This document shows, in pieces, positions 42,496 through 51,617 of a stretch of 64,000 nucleotides of DNA. Where the stretch lies: assembly GCF_012926525.1 (NCBI RefSeq), contig NZ_JABBNI010000036.1:186001-250000 (forward strand), in the 5' to 3' direction. A program made the translations under genes and the position numbers. Below the pieces are notes generated by a model. The model was not told the origin of the DNA. It did not search any database and saw nothing but the letters and a program-made list of their open reading frames with translations. Numbering within the stretch: position 1 is the first letter of the stretch; each line of letters opens with the position of its first letter. The DNA comes from Clostridium muellerianum (GTDB lineage: Bacteria > Bacillota > Clostridia > Clostridiales > Clostridiaceae).

Positions 42496-42765
42496 ATGGG
42501 TTTACAAAAATTATACAATTTCGGATTAAATGGTGGTGCATATGGCTTGGCTACAGAAAAAGAAATAGGAGAAATGTGTGCAGATGCAGCAACTACAATT
42601 TATAGTTTAAGTTTAGCTAGTAAAGAGGACATAGAGGAGTACATGTGCTTAATGGGAGATGTAGAGCTAGGAGTATATCAAACTACAGATGGGGTTATAG
42701 AAGTTTGTGGTGAAGATGAAGGATGGGAGATTGTATTAATAAGCAATTTAAAATTAGTTTCGTAA
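42496..42765 (+). CDS. Hypothetical protein
   Basis: An 89-residue acidic protein (MGLQKLYNFGLNGGAYGLAT ... ELGVYQTTDGVIEVCGEDEG) without recognised domains. CAGGAGG lies 5 to 12 bases upstream. It is in the same operon as the DUF5348 gene. Confidence 0.55.
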   Translation: MGLQKLYNFGLNGGAYGLATEKEIGEMCADAATTIYSLSLASKEDIEEYMCLMGDVELGVYQTTDGVIEVCGEDEGWEIVLISNLKLVS

Positions 42766-42828
42766 ACAATAATACAAGAACTGTTAGAACTTATCTATAA
42801 AGATTTTATATGAAGGGAGAATAAAAAA

Positions 42829-42966
42829 ATGAGAAATTTTGAAATATTTGTTGACAATGGAAATTTTGTGTGTAATAATGATACTCATAGATATAAATTA
42901 GAAAATAATAATTTGAATATGGGGTTCTTACCAGGTTTGGTAGGATTAAAAAAGATTAATACATAA
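42829..42966 (+). CDS. Small hypothetical protein
   Basis: A 45-residue frame MRNFEIFVDNGNFVCNNDTH ... 'NMGFLPGLVGLKKINT', with AAGGGAG 8 bases upstream. Function unknown. Confidence 0.4.
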   Translation: MRNFEIFVDNGNFVCNNDTHRYKLENNNLNMGFLPGLVGLKKINT

Positions 42967-43164
42967 AAATAATAAGAATCAAAAAATACAATAATTCTAT
43001 AATAAATAAAATGCTTTGACAGGGATAGTGTTTCTATCACAACGTTAAAGGTTTATTTGTACATGGATTTATTGTAAGGTGCTTATTATTTGAAGATTAA
43101 TCTTTTTATTTTACAAAAAAACAAATAGGATCAGGAAAACAAAAACGAAAGGGAGAATGAGAAA

Positions 43165-43608
43165 ATGAGTAAGGAAGAATTAATAAAACAAATAGCAGAA
43201 TTAAGAGCAACAATGTGTTATGAAGCTGGATGCAAAACAAATGGAGAGAATATGGCTTTTTTAGAAGATGATATGAGAGGACTTAATCGTAGAAAAAGAT
43301 TAAAACAATTTTTTAAAAAATTTGAAGATGATAAACAAGGGTTTAACAAGGTGAAAAGATTAAATAAGATTAGTAAAGAAAGCTTGAAAAAACTACAAGA
43401 ATTAAAAAAAGAAACTGAGAAGTTAGATATGATGAAATTTTCATATTTAATGAATATTAATTATAACACTTTTTTTCTAGGTAAGATAAATGAATTGTAT
43501 GGTAGTAGACTACCAACTTGTAATGAGGTATATGAAGCAATTCAAGACTGTAAAGAAAAATGCAGAAAAATTGGTGTTGATATAAGAGGCACGGAGTATA
43601 TTGTATAA
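43165..43608 (+). CDS. Hypothetical coiled-coil protein
   Basis: A 147-residue, Lys/Glu-rich helical protein (MSKEELIKQIAELRATMCYE ... 'SLKKLQELKKETEKLDMMKF'). AAGGGAG precedes the start. No domain is recognised. Confidence 0.55.
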   Translation: MSKEELIKQIAELRATMCYEAGCKTNGENMAFLEDDMRGLNRRKRLKQFFKKFEDDKQGFNKVKRLNKISKESLKKLQELKKETEKLDMMKFSYLMNINYNTFFLGKINELYGSRLPTCNEVYEAIQDCKEKCRKIGVDIRGTEYIV

Positions 43609-44102
43609 ACAAAATAGCAATTTGGCAAAAAACACAAATAAGGCTATAACTTAAAGCTACAACCACTTAATTTAACTATATAAACTTAAATTACAAAATA
43701 TGGACAAGCACAACATAATATCCAGTTTGTAAAAATATATACAGTGTGATAAAATTCCAAGTGAAACTTCGACTCTAAAACTAAACATAGGGTGACAATT
43801 GCAGTTGTTCCCTACTACTCAACTTATGTATTATTAAAATATTATAACTAAATTTAAAAATCTTATACACCACAAAAGGGATGATGAAGATATTATTTAC
43901 CTAGCTTATGGTCAAATTATACCTAATTTAATTGGATTGCGTCAAATTTAAAAACAAAGCATTTGAATTAATTGCAATGAAATAATATTGTAAAAGCTTT
44001 AAGTTACTATTGTTCTTGCAATATTACATTAAATTTTATTTTACGAATATTTGTTTGTATTTGCGAGAGCTAAATTAACAGAACGAAAGGGGAATTTATA
44101 AT
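43609..44102. other. 494-bp gene-free stretch
   Basis: No convincing gene is found. GGGTGACAA/TTGTTCCC can form a hairpin near 43791-43814. A short frame (DDEDIIYLAYGQIIPNLIGL, from ~43882) could be a remnant. The AAAGGGG at 44087-44093 is the ribosome site of the next gene. Confidence 0.4.
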
Positions 44103-44396
44103 ATGAAAAAGAGATTTACAGATGTACAAGTTTATACTTACTGCAAGGAAAGATGGGCTTTTTATGAAAAGCTTGATGGTGGATATTATCCATCAAAGCA
44201 CGATTCTGTTGTTTTGGAAGAGGCAGCTAAAAAGTTTAATATAACGTCATATAAGGCAGAACAAATATACAGTAGAGTATCAGCAGCAAAAACTAACAAG
44301 GAATGTAAAAACCTTAATAAAGAACAAATGGATCAATTACTTGAATGTATTGTAAGAAATAATAAAGAAACACCTTGGGGACAAGGATTGGCTTAA
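44103..44396 (+). CDS. Hypothetical protein
   Basis: A 97-residue basic protein, MKKRFTDVQVYTYCKERWAF ... 'EAAKKFNITSYKAEQIYSRV', the latter segment possibly an HTH. AAAGGGG precedes the start. It is followed by a small hairpin (GGGAGAA/TTCTCCC, 44426-44443). Confidence 0.5.
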   Translation: MKKRFTDVQVYTYCKERWAFYEKLDGGYYPSKHDSVVLEEAAKKFNITSYKAEQIYSRVSAAKTNKECKNLNKEQMDQLLECIVRNNKETPWGQGLA

Positions 44397-44490
44397 AATA
44401 AAGAGCTGTTTAAGAATATATTTATGGGAGAATACATTCTCCCTTCAGCTAAAAATTATTAAGAAAGATTTAGAGGAGGATTTTATTATT

Positions 44491-45399
44491 ATGAAAAAGA
44501 AATCGCATGTAATTACATTTGAAGAGTATGAGGAAATGCAAAAAAGAAGGTTGTTAACGTTTGAGGAATACTGTGACATCATGAAATCTAAGTATAAGGA
44601 CAAGTTAGAAGCAATTGATGGTGAATTAATGATGGCAGGTTCGTTTAGTAGGGGACAACTATTATATGACATTCTAGAAAGCTCTAGGTTAGAAAATGAA
44701 TTAAAGTATTATGTGTTCCTAAATTGGTGGGACAGCATAGATTCATGCCATGAGAAATTTGGAGACAACGTTAAAAAATGGTTAGATGCAGCAAAAGTTA
44801 AGCTTAGCTTTAATGACTTAACTGTAGATGAAGATGGATATGTGAAAGTTTATAGAGGTACTAATGAATTTTCTCGTTCTTGGATGGGAATGAGTTGGAC
44901 TACAGATAAGTATATAGCCTTAAAGTTTGCTGAAGGAGCTAGAGTAAGAATGCCAGTGCAATCTCCTGCAATATTAGTTGGAAGAGTTCATGTAGATGCG
45001 ATTTTAGGTGTAATTAATAGCAGAAATGAAAGCGAAATTATATGTTATTATACCGAATCAGACAAGGTGTTATATCCTGATTCTGAAGAGTATCAAGAAA
45101 TTGAAGTTGGACTTGAAGAACATATGGAACAAATACAAAAAGAAACAGATAGGCAAATTGCAGAAATGGTTGAAAAGATGAAGATTAAGAAAGAAGTACC
45201 ACAATGTAAAAAGCCAACACCAGAGCAAAAAGCTAAAATAGACGAAGCAAAAGTAGCTTTTAATAAAGAGCTTGAATTAATAAAACAAGGTAAAACCGAC
45301 TTAACAAGAATGGAAGAATTGAGAAAAAAACATAGAAATCTGATTGCTGAATACTGTATGACAGATGAACAAAAAGCCAATGGAGAGATACCATTTTAG
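44491..45399 (+). CDS. Putative ADP-ribosyltransferase-like phage protein
   Basis: The 302-residue protein has an R-S-E-type pattern in its centre: 'VYRGTNEF' (Arg122), 'MSWTTDKYIALKFAEG' (Ser135-Trp-Thr, the STS-like strand) and 'NSRNESEIICYYTE' with ExE (Glu180, Glu182). This is the layout of ADP-ribosyltransferase folds that transfer ADP-ribose from NAD to proteins. N-terminal helical repeats ('ITFEEYEEMQKRR', 'LTFEEYCDIMKSK') and a Lys/Glu-rich C terminus flank it. No close family is recognised. It could modify host proteins during infection as phage T4 Alt and ModA do (inference). GAGGAGG precedes the start. Confidence 0.55.
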   Translation: MKKKSHVITFEEYEEMQKRRLLTFEEYCDIMKSKYKDKLEAIDGELMMAGSFSRGQLLYDILESSRLENELKYYVFLNWWDSIDSCHEKFGDNVKKWLDAAKVKLSFNDLTVDEDGYVKVYRGTNEFSRSWMGMSWTTDKYIALKFAEGARVRMPVQSPAILVGRVHVDAILGVINSRNESEIICYYTESDKVLYPDSEEYQEIEVGLEEHMEQIQKETDRQIAEMVEKMKIKKEVPQCKKPTPEQKAKIDEAKVAFNKELELIKQGKTDLTRMEELRKKHRNLIAEYCMTDEQKANGEIPF

Positions 45400-45488
45400 T
45401 GAACATATAGGACAAGGGATTATTCCTTTGTCCAAACCATAGGCAAGGATCAATTGAACAAATAGTTAAATGAAAGGGGAATTTAATA

Positions 45489-46256
45489 ATGAAACCACAA
45501 GAGATTAAATTAAACAGACAATTTTTGGCATTGCAAAAAGAAATTGAGGACTTTTGGTTCACAGATGGAAATGACAACATAAGTGAATTTTCAGATAAGG
45601 TAGCTAGGGAAAAATATTTTGAAATACAAGATATAGCAGCTTCAATTGAAAAGTTGTGCAAAAGTGAAGAATTTACTGTGAAGAAATGTAATGAACTTTC
45701 AAATCGTTTTAAAGATACAGTAATTAATTTTCAGGAGTATTTATATAATCCTGAAACTAAAGAAGGGTTTAAAAAGGATTTATTTGAAGGTGTTGCAGAG
45801 AAAAGTAAGAAAATAATAGATGAAATTAAGAAGGTACAGGCTTTAGCTTACTATAATAATATGCAAAAATTAGCAAATCAGATTGATTGTAGAACTTGGC
45901 AAACGGTAGGACGTATAACTTATATATTAAATACTGTTGTAGATGAAGTTATGAATCCATATAAAGTTGCTATAAATGAAGAAATAAATAAAGTAGAAAA
46001 GATTTTAAAAAATAAACATGATGAAATTGAATCTGCAAAAAATATAGAAGAAATCAGTAAAACCCAAACTAAAAAAATATTTGATTACAAAGAAATGGAT
46101 AAGTTAATCAAATTGAATGGTTTTGAACCAATAAGACAAACAGGAGACCATAAGATTTACAGTAATGTAAATGGTAAGAGTATACCAGTTCCACAGCATG
46201 TACTAGGAAAGGGCTTAAGTGTAAAAATCCAAAAGCAAATATTATTGACTAATTAA
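45489..46256 (+). CDS. HicA-like C-terminal domain on a long helical N-terminal region
   Basis: Residues ~195-255 match HicA mRNA interferases: 'MDKLIKLNGFEPIRQTGDHK', 'IYSNVNGKSIPVPQHVLGKG', with the catalytic-type His in TGDH. Stand-alone HicA is ~60 residues, whereas this protein has ~190 extra N-terminal helical residues. AAAGGGG precedes the start. The downstream gene (46279) encodes an HTH plus ribbon-helix-helix-like protein, the kind of partner expected for an antitoxin, so the pair may be a fused toxin-antitoxin system (inference). Confidence 0.6.
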   Translation: MKPQEIKLNRQFLALQKEIEDFWFTDGNDNISEFSDKVAREKYFEIQDIAASIEKLCKSEEFTVKKCNELSNRFKDTVINFQEYLYNPETKEGFKKDLFEGVAEKSKKIIDEIKKVQALAYYNNMQKLANQIDCRTWQTVGRITYILNTVVDEVMNPYKVAINEEINKVEKILKNKHDEIESAKNIEEISKTQTKKIFDYKEMDKLIKLNGFEPIRQTGDHKIYSNVNGKSIPVPQHVLGKGLSVKIQKQILLTN

Positions 46257-46278
46257 TGAAAGGTGATAGGTGATATAT

Positions 46279-46719
46279 ATGATTAGTAAAGAAAAACAAA
46301 GTTTAGCAAGAAGCTTAGGTATGAGTGAAAAAACATTTAGAGAATGGCGAAAGTTTTCACATAATATATTAGAGTTCCAAAAAAATATAGGAGATGAATT
46401 AGCTAATAAATTTAATAGGTCAGTAGATTCAATAGAAAAAAATAAAAAAATAATGTTGAGTTATAAAGAATTAGGAAAGGTGGTAACATTACCACTTGAT
46501 AAACAAATAGAAATAGCAAAAAAATTTATTGAAAATCCACAAAATATGAGAGAGTTGTGGAAAGAGTATTTTCCGATAAAAACAAAAATAACAATAGAAG
46601 TAAATGAAATAACAAATAAACTTATAGAAAAACAAGCGAAAGAAAAAGGATTATCTAAAAGTGATTATTCAAGTCAATTAGTAATGCTCATGACAAGAGT
46701 TATAGATCAAGAAGAATAG
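46279..46719 (+). CDS. HTH / ribbon-helix-helix-like DNA-binding protein
   Basis: The 146-residue product begins MISKEKQSLARSLGMSEKTF (HTH-like) and ends with 'KTKITIEVNEITNKLIEKQA', 'KEKGLSKSDYSSQLVMLM', a pattern of ribbon-helix-helix antitoxins. The ATG at 46279 is preferred over an in-frame GTG at 46270, and AGGTGA lies upstream. It is 22 bp after the HicA-like gene and is probably co-transcribed with it. Confidence 0.55.
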   Translation: MISKEKQSLARSLGMSEKTFREWRKFSHNILEFQKNIGDELANKFNRSVDSIEKNKKIMLSYKELGKVVTLPLDKQIEIAKKFIENPQNMRELWKEYFPIKTKITIEVNEITNKLIEKQAKEKGLSKSDYSSQLVMLMTRVIDQEE

Positions 46720-46757
46720 TGGTAATGTTACCACTAAAAAATAATTCAGTTAATTCC

Positions 46758-46853
46758 GCAACGTTGTGTAATCTAAAATAGCTAACGTTTGCGAATTTGA
46801 AAATAGTTGTTGACGGCTTATTTGAAAAAGACAACGTTGTCTAATTTGAATTC
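46758..46853. repeat. Four degenerate ~24-bp tandem repeats (iteron-like)
   Basis: Units start at 46758, 46781, 46806 and 46830, each containing [C/T]AACGTT-like bases followed about 9 bases later by AATTTGAAAA or a variant. Units 1 and 4 share CAACGTTGT-TAAT. The array is 280 bp upstream of the RNA-polymerase-like gene. Tandem arrays of this size often bind replication or transcription regulators. Confidence 0.5.
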
Positions 46854-47132
46854 TTCATAATGATGAGTGACTTAATAAAATTGATTTTTTATTCAGTTTA
46901 AGTACATAGGGGCTACCGCCCCAACTTTTGTGAGAAATAAAAAAGAATAAGTCAAATAACCTATTCTAAATATATTTAAAGTTTTAATTATTATTAGTTT
47001 AATGAACACTTCGTGAAACTCCGTTTCACTACGTAGCGAATGTGAGTGTTCAAGAAAATTTTAACAAGATAATAGTAACACAATATTAAAATTACATCAA
47101 ATAAAATTTATATCAATGGAGGTTGATAGTGT
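46854..47132. promoter_or_regulatory. Leader region of the RNA-polymerase-like gene with two hairpins
   Basis: GGGG/CCCC (46909-46922) and a longer hairpin GAACACT...AGTGTTC (47004-47051, with GTGAAA/TTTCAC inside) stand out as GC-rich islands in AT-rich DNA. No clear sigma-A promoter is seen. GGAGG at 47118-47122 is the ribosome site of the next gene. Confidence 0.45.
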
Positions 47133-50100
47133 ATGTTAAAAAGTTATAAAATTTTAAAAGTTAAAAATGATAAAATTAAGAGCGAAAATATAGAAAATGA
47201 AGAAGGCAAAAAGCTTAAACAGTATAAAATCAATACAAAAGATTGGAAAAATGGTGAATATGAAAGTAATTTAATAAGAATTAATGAAAGTTTTAACGCT
47301 GAAACAGTAAGAATATTAAGTAAAAAAGACTATGAAAAAGATATGATACTTGATGAATTATTATTAGTAGAATTTGAAAGTAAAATAGAAGCCAAAAGAA
47401 AATGTAAAAACGGAATCTACTTGAATAATGAATATTACGTATTTTTCAATAGTAGTCCAAGCTGGATTAAACAACAATGTATTATGTTTATCAAAGAAGA
47501 AGGCAATATAAAAACTGGTACTGAAATGCTAATATCTTTAAAAAAATATAAAGATTCATTGGAAAATGATGTTAAGTTGTCTAAGGAAGATGCTAGATAT
47601 AGTTTAGGATGGACAGGAGCAAAGAGAATTGACTCTAAACCTAGATTTATTGTAGTTGATAATCCTAAAAACATTATTACAGAGGAATGTTACTATACAG
47701 AAGAAAAAGAAACAAGCAGAGTGTATACAAATAAAGTATTAACAAAAATAAATTATGAAAAAGAAGTACATAAAGGTAAACAAACCATTGAAAATGATTT
47801 ATTTGATGGTTGTGGGGTATGTAGCTTTAAATATGCTACAGAAATAACAAATAAACTTGAGTTAGAATCAACACCTTGTTGGTATGGTATAAGAATGTAT
47901 GGAATGTCAATCAAGGGCGTTGTAAGTAAATTCAATATATATAAATGGTTTAAAGATAATAATATAACTCACATAAAAGATATTTGGGGTAATATGCAGC
48001 CAGTAGAAGGTGTAGATTTAATTATAAACGGTTCTATGGCTAAATGGCATGACAAATTTAATTCTATGGAAGAGTATTTGAAAAAAGTTAAAGAATTTGA
48101 AGAACATAAAAAAATATCTAAGGTTTGGAAACAAATTGATGGACTTTGGATAGTAAAACATGAAGAAAAGTTAAATACATATACCAGAGCCAATTATCAA
48201 CTACTTGGAAATTTAGCTTTAAATAAAAAAGATATATTAACTTTGTCAGAACAAACAAAGCAGCACTACATGGATATTTATAAAAATGATTGGGAAAAAA
48301 CAATGATATGGCTAGGAAATGTAAATAATGAAGATGTATTAGATGAAGAAAATGAAGATACATTAGAAGAATCTTTAACTTCTAAATTAAGTACAATATT
48401 AGCAACTCAACCTAAAATGATAGATGATGAATATGTTAAAGAAAGTCTTAGAAGAATGTTACAAAAGAAAATTGAACAAATAGGATATGGAAAAGTATAT
48501 ATAAAAGGAAATTTCAGAACAGCAATTCAAGATCCTATTATGTTTATGCAGTACATAAGCAATATATATACTGAAGAAATAGAAAATGAAGATAAGAAGG
48601 TAACTGTAATGACAGATGAAGCAGGTTGCCTTGAAAAGTATGAAATATCTTTAGATGATGCAGAGGACGGAGAAGTAAGAACAATATGTAGACATCCTTT
48701 AAATTGTTTCTTAGAAATTAAGAATGTGACCTGTAGAAAAAATAAATTATATAATAAATGGTTAGATCATATGAAAAATTGCATTATATTTAATGGAAAA
48801 GATTGTTTAGTTAATATTTGTTCAGGAGAAGATTTTGATTTAGATATGAATTTTGTAATTGATGAACAAATCATTAGAGATAGTGTAGTAGAAGGACTAC
48901 CAATAATTAATGTTGATGATGGCAAAAGAAAACCTACAGAGGGACTATTTACGACTAAAAATAGAGCAATTACTATCACAAACAGTTTTGGAAACTTAAT
49001 TGGAAAATTATCCAACTATGGTGCTACAAATTCAGCTTTTGGTAATGCAAGTAATGTTGAAGCTACTAGAGAAAAAATTAAAGAGAATATGATGGAACAA
49101 TTAAATAATTTGGTTAAATTAACACATTATCAGATGGAAGCAATTGATGCTCCAAAGCTAAGTTATGTACCCACTATTCCTAAAGATTTAAAAGTGAGAG
49201 TTAAGCCATATTATATGAAATATATAGCCAAACATAAAGGCTATGAATTGCATGAAAAGAAACAGGTTAAAATGCCTTGTGCTTTAAATCAATTATGTTG
49301 GGATATGGAACATTTCTATAACTCAATCAAATGGGATTTTGGAGATACTGAAGTAAATAGAAATATAGCTAATGAATATATAATTGATTACAAAGAAATG
49401 TTAGCTACTGAAAATGAAAAAGATTTACTTGAAAAAGTTGAAAATATTTTAAAAGAATACTACAAACAGGAACAAAAAATTAATTTATGGGCAAAGAAAT
49501 CTAAAGAAGAAATTATGAAAGATGGAACTATAGAGGCTAAATCTTCTCAACTTAAAGCTATTACAGAAAATAAAAAATTAGGACTAAAAATTAAACAAGA
49601 AGAAACAAGAAAAAGTTTAAATGAATTAAATATTAAAGACACAGTATTAGCAAGTATAATAGCTTATTTAGTTTATGTTAAAAAACCAAATAGAAGTAAA
49701 AATCCACTTTGGTTGTATTCTTTTGAGGGATTAGTTAAAAATCTTCAAAAAACCAACAATGGATATACATATAGCTTTATAAGAGATAAAAAAGGACATA
49801 TTGAATATTTAGCAGATGCATATTCAAAAATAGCATCTGAAAATACATATATAACATCAGAACATCTATCAAAAATATCGGAAAAAGAAACAAGCAAAAA
49901 AGGTAGAATTATTGATTTTGCTACTCGTATAGGTAAATTTACTAATATGACAGGAGAAGAAGTTGCTAAGGAAATAGTGACTAAAGAATATCTACTAAAA
50001 GTTATAGAAGAAAATAAAACAAAAGTAGTTGGATTAATAGATGATGATGGAGTTATTATAGGTTCTATCTTTTGGGATAAAGGGCAAATTGATGAATTTA

Positions 50101-50192
50101 CTCATATATCAAGTTGGGAAGGATATAAAGTTAGGGTTGATGTAACAAAAGTAAATGATAAGAGTTTAGGAATAGTTATTAATAGTATATAA
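47133..50192 (+). CDS. Putative single-subunit two-barrel RNA polymerase (RdRP/YonO-like)
   Basis: This 1019-residue protein contains, around residues 530-600, 'KNCIIFNGKDCLVNICSGED' followed by FDLDMNFV. This lines up with the eukaryotic RdRP/YonO signature in which a conserved '..CxxFxxxG...CSGxDxDGDxxFV' carries the metal-binding aspartates. Here the aspartates are Asp567, Asp569 and Asp571 (DFDLD; Gly replaced by Leu). A helix-forming 'ITNSFGNLIGKLSNYGATNS' follows, as expected for the bridge-helix region. The N-terminal 500 residues would hold the first barrel but I cannot identify its lysines. The protein could be the phage's own DNA-dependent RNA polymerase, like SPbeta YonO. GGAGG precedes the ATG. 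No other strong family match is seen. Confidence 0.7.
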   Translation: MLKSYKILKVKNDKIKSENIENEEGKKLKQYKINTKDWKNGEYESNLIRINESFNAETVRILSKKDYEKDMILDELLLVEFESKIEAKRKCKNGIYLNNEYYVFFNSSPSWIKQQCIMFIKEEGNIKTGTEMLISLKKYKDSLENDVKLSKEDARYSLGWTGAKRIDSKPRFIVVDNPKNIITEECYYTEEKETSRVYTNKVLTKINYEKEVHKGKQTIENDLFDGCGVCSFKYATEITNKLELESTPCWYGIRMYGMSIKGVVSKFNIYKWFKDNNITHIKDIWGNMQPVEGVDLIINGSMAKWHDKFNSMEEYLKKVKEFEEHKKISKVWKQIDGLWIVKHEEKLNTYTRANYQLLGNLALNKKDILTLSEQTKQHYMDIYKNDWEKTMIWLGNVNNEDVLDEENEDTLEESLTSKLSTILATQPKMIDDEYVKESLRRMLQKKIEQIGYGKVYIKGNFRTAIQDPIMFMQYISNIYTEEIENEDKKVTVMTDEAGCLEKYEISLDDAEDGEVRTICRHPLNCFLEIKNVTCRKNKLYNKWLDHMKNCIIFNGKDCLVNICSGEDFDLDMNFVIDEQIIRDSVVEGLPIINVDDGKRKPTEGLFTTKNRAITITNSFGNLIGKLSNYGATNSAFGNASNVEATREKIKENMMEQLNNLVKLTHYQMEAIDAPKLSYVPTIPKDLKVRVKPYYMKYIAKHKGYELHEKKQVKMPCALNQLCWDMEHFYNSIKWDFGDTEVNRNIANEYIIDYKEMLATENEKDLLEKVENILKEYYKQEQKINLWAKKSKEEIMKDGTIEAKSSQLKAITENKKLGLKIKQEETRKSLNELNIKDTVLASIIAYLVYVKKPNRSKNPLWLYSFEGLVKNLQKTNNGYTYSFIRDKKGHIEYLADAYSKIASENTYITSEHLSKISEKETSKKGRIIDFATRIGKFTNMTGEEVAKEIVTKEYLLKVIEENKTKVVGLIDDDGVIIGSIFWDKGQIDEFTHISSWEGYKVRVDVTKVNDKSLGIVINSI

Positions 50193-50224
50193 CACTACGG
50201 GGACTTCCTGTCCCCTACGCAGTG
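50193..50224. terminator. GC-rich hairpin after RNA-polymerase-like gene
   Basis: CACT, GGGGAC (50199-50204), GTCCCC (50210-50215) and AGTG form a hairpin right after the stop codon at 50192. There is no long T run, so it may be a processing or pausing element rather than a terminator. Confidence 0.5.
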
Positions 50225-50257
50225 ATTAATTAAGAATGAAAGGTGTGAAAGATTAAT

Positions 50258-50449
50258 ATGGAAAATAAAGAATATTATAATATAAGAAAAAAATATTTAG
50301 CTGAAGGAATGGCATTTCTAGGTTATAAATATTTTAAAGAAGGTTATGGAAAAGATACAATTTATAAATTCAAGAATACAAAAGAATTTAATACAGCCCT
50401 AACTGGCTTAATGGAATTGAAAAAACGAGTAGGACAATTTTTAGAGTAA
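50258..50449 (+). CDS. DUF5659-type small protein
   Basis: The 63-residue protein (MENKEYYNIRKKYLAEGMAF, 'LGYKYFKEGYGKDTIYKFKN', ending 'ELKKRVGQFLE') matches the DUF5659 pattern of small Firmicutes element proteins. GAAAGGTG precedes the start. It lies between the RNA-polymerase-like gene and a replication-protein-like gene. Confidence 0.65.
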   Translation: MENKEYYNIRKKYLAEGMAFLGYKYFKEGYGKDTIYKFKNTKEFNTALTGLMELKKRVGQFLE

Positions 50450-50483
50450 GAAATAAACCGAGTGAAAGTGAGGAATACCGAGT

Positions 50484-51617
50484 ATGGAAGTTACCAATTT
50501 ACATAAAGGACAAATATTTAAAAGTTTAAAAGAATTATGCGAACTATTAAATATAGAATATAAAGATAGTACAAACAGTAGAAATAAAATAATTAAAGAA
50601 CTAGAATGTTATTTTAAATTTCACAAAGATGGTAGAAAAATAGTTATAGATGAAATCTATGATACACCAAAAGAAAAAGTTGACAATAGAGGTAAATCAG
50701 AAGGATCAAGAGGAAACAATACAGAAGGAATTTATGGAAAATATATAGATAAATTATTAATAAACTATTTTAAATATTGTTTAGAGAATGAAAATTATGT
50801 ATTATGGGAAACTGTGAATATGTTGGCAGAAAGGGTTGGAATGATCAATAGTAATTTTAGAATAGTCAACTCAAATAAATATGAATTTAAACAACTTATT
50901 AATAAAGAAAATAATATTAAAATGACTAATACACCTTTTTATAATGTATTTACAAAAATAAATGAATTAAAAAGAAAACCTATAATTTCCTCTTTAGATA
51001 GATTGCAAAAAAATGATTTAATTACATATGAAATGAGTTACATTATATATTATAAACATGAAAATAGATTACCTAAAATTGGAGAAGATGAAATTATAAA
51101 AGAATGTATAGATAAAGCTAAAGAAAAGTTTAAAATTAAATCTACTAAAGAAATAATGAATAATGAAAAATTAAAAAACGAATATTATGAATATGTAAAT
51201 AAATTAGTTACAGAACAAATTGAAGAATGTGATGGAATTTATTCAGGATTTAAAATAATATTAGATGAACGAATATTAGATTTAAAAGTAAATAATATTA
51301 GAAAACAGAAAGAAGAATTTAACAAAATTATAATTAAAAAAATTAAAGAAAAAATGGCTAAAAATAAAAAAAAGATTGATGAAGAATATGGAGATTATTT
51401 TGGTACACCTAATCCATTTTGGAAAAAATATATTAAAGAAATTTTAGATGTAAATTATCTAGCATATACTGAAGTTGTAATAGATTATATATGTAATTTG
51501 AATAAAAAAAATATAACATATGAAATTGAAAATATAAAAAGACAAATGCAACAAAATATTAAAGATGCTCAAGAATTATTAAATAGTGGATTATATGAAG
51601 ATGCTTGGGAAGAATAA
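50484..51617 (+). CDS. Hypothetical protein with replication-protein-like N terminus
   Basis: The 377-residue protein starts MEVTNLHKGQIFKSLKELCE and 'IIKELECYFKFHKDGRKIVI', an N-terminal module common in Firmicutes plasmid and phage proteins near replication functions. The rest is Lys-rich helical ('EEFNKIIIKKIKEKMAKNKK') with no catalytic motif I can identify. A weak ribosome site precedes the start. It is 34 bp after the DUF5659 gene. Confidence 0.5.
   Translation: MEVTNLHKGQIFKSLKELCELLNIEYKDSTNSRNKIIKELECYFKFHKDGRKIVIDEIYDTPKEKVDNRGKSEGSRGNNTEGIYGKYIDKLLINYFKYCLENENYVLWETVNMLAERVGMINSNFRIVNSNKYEFKQLINKENNIKMTNTPFYNVFTKINELKRKPIISSLDRLQKNDLITYEMSYIIYYKHENRLPKIGEDEIIKECIDKAKEKFKIKSTKEIMNNEKLKNEYYEYVNKLVTEQIEECDGIYSGFKIILDERILDLKVNNIRKQKEEFNKIIIKKIKEKMAKNKKKIDEEYGDYFGTPNPFWKKYIKEILDVNYLAYTEVVIDYICNLNKKNITYEIENIKRQMQQNIKDAQELLNSGLYEDAWEE

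Noticed and set aside
48118-49015. Minus-strand frames within the RNA-polymerase-like gene
   Set aside because: Overlap the well-supported + strand frame and lack ribosome sites.
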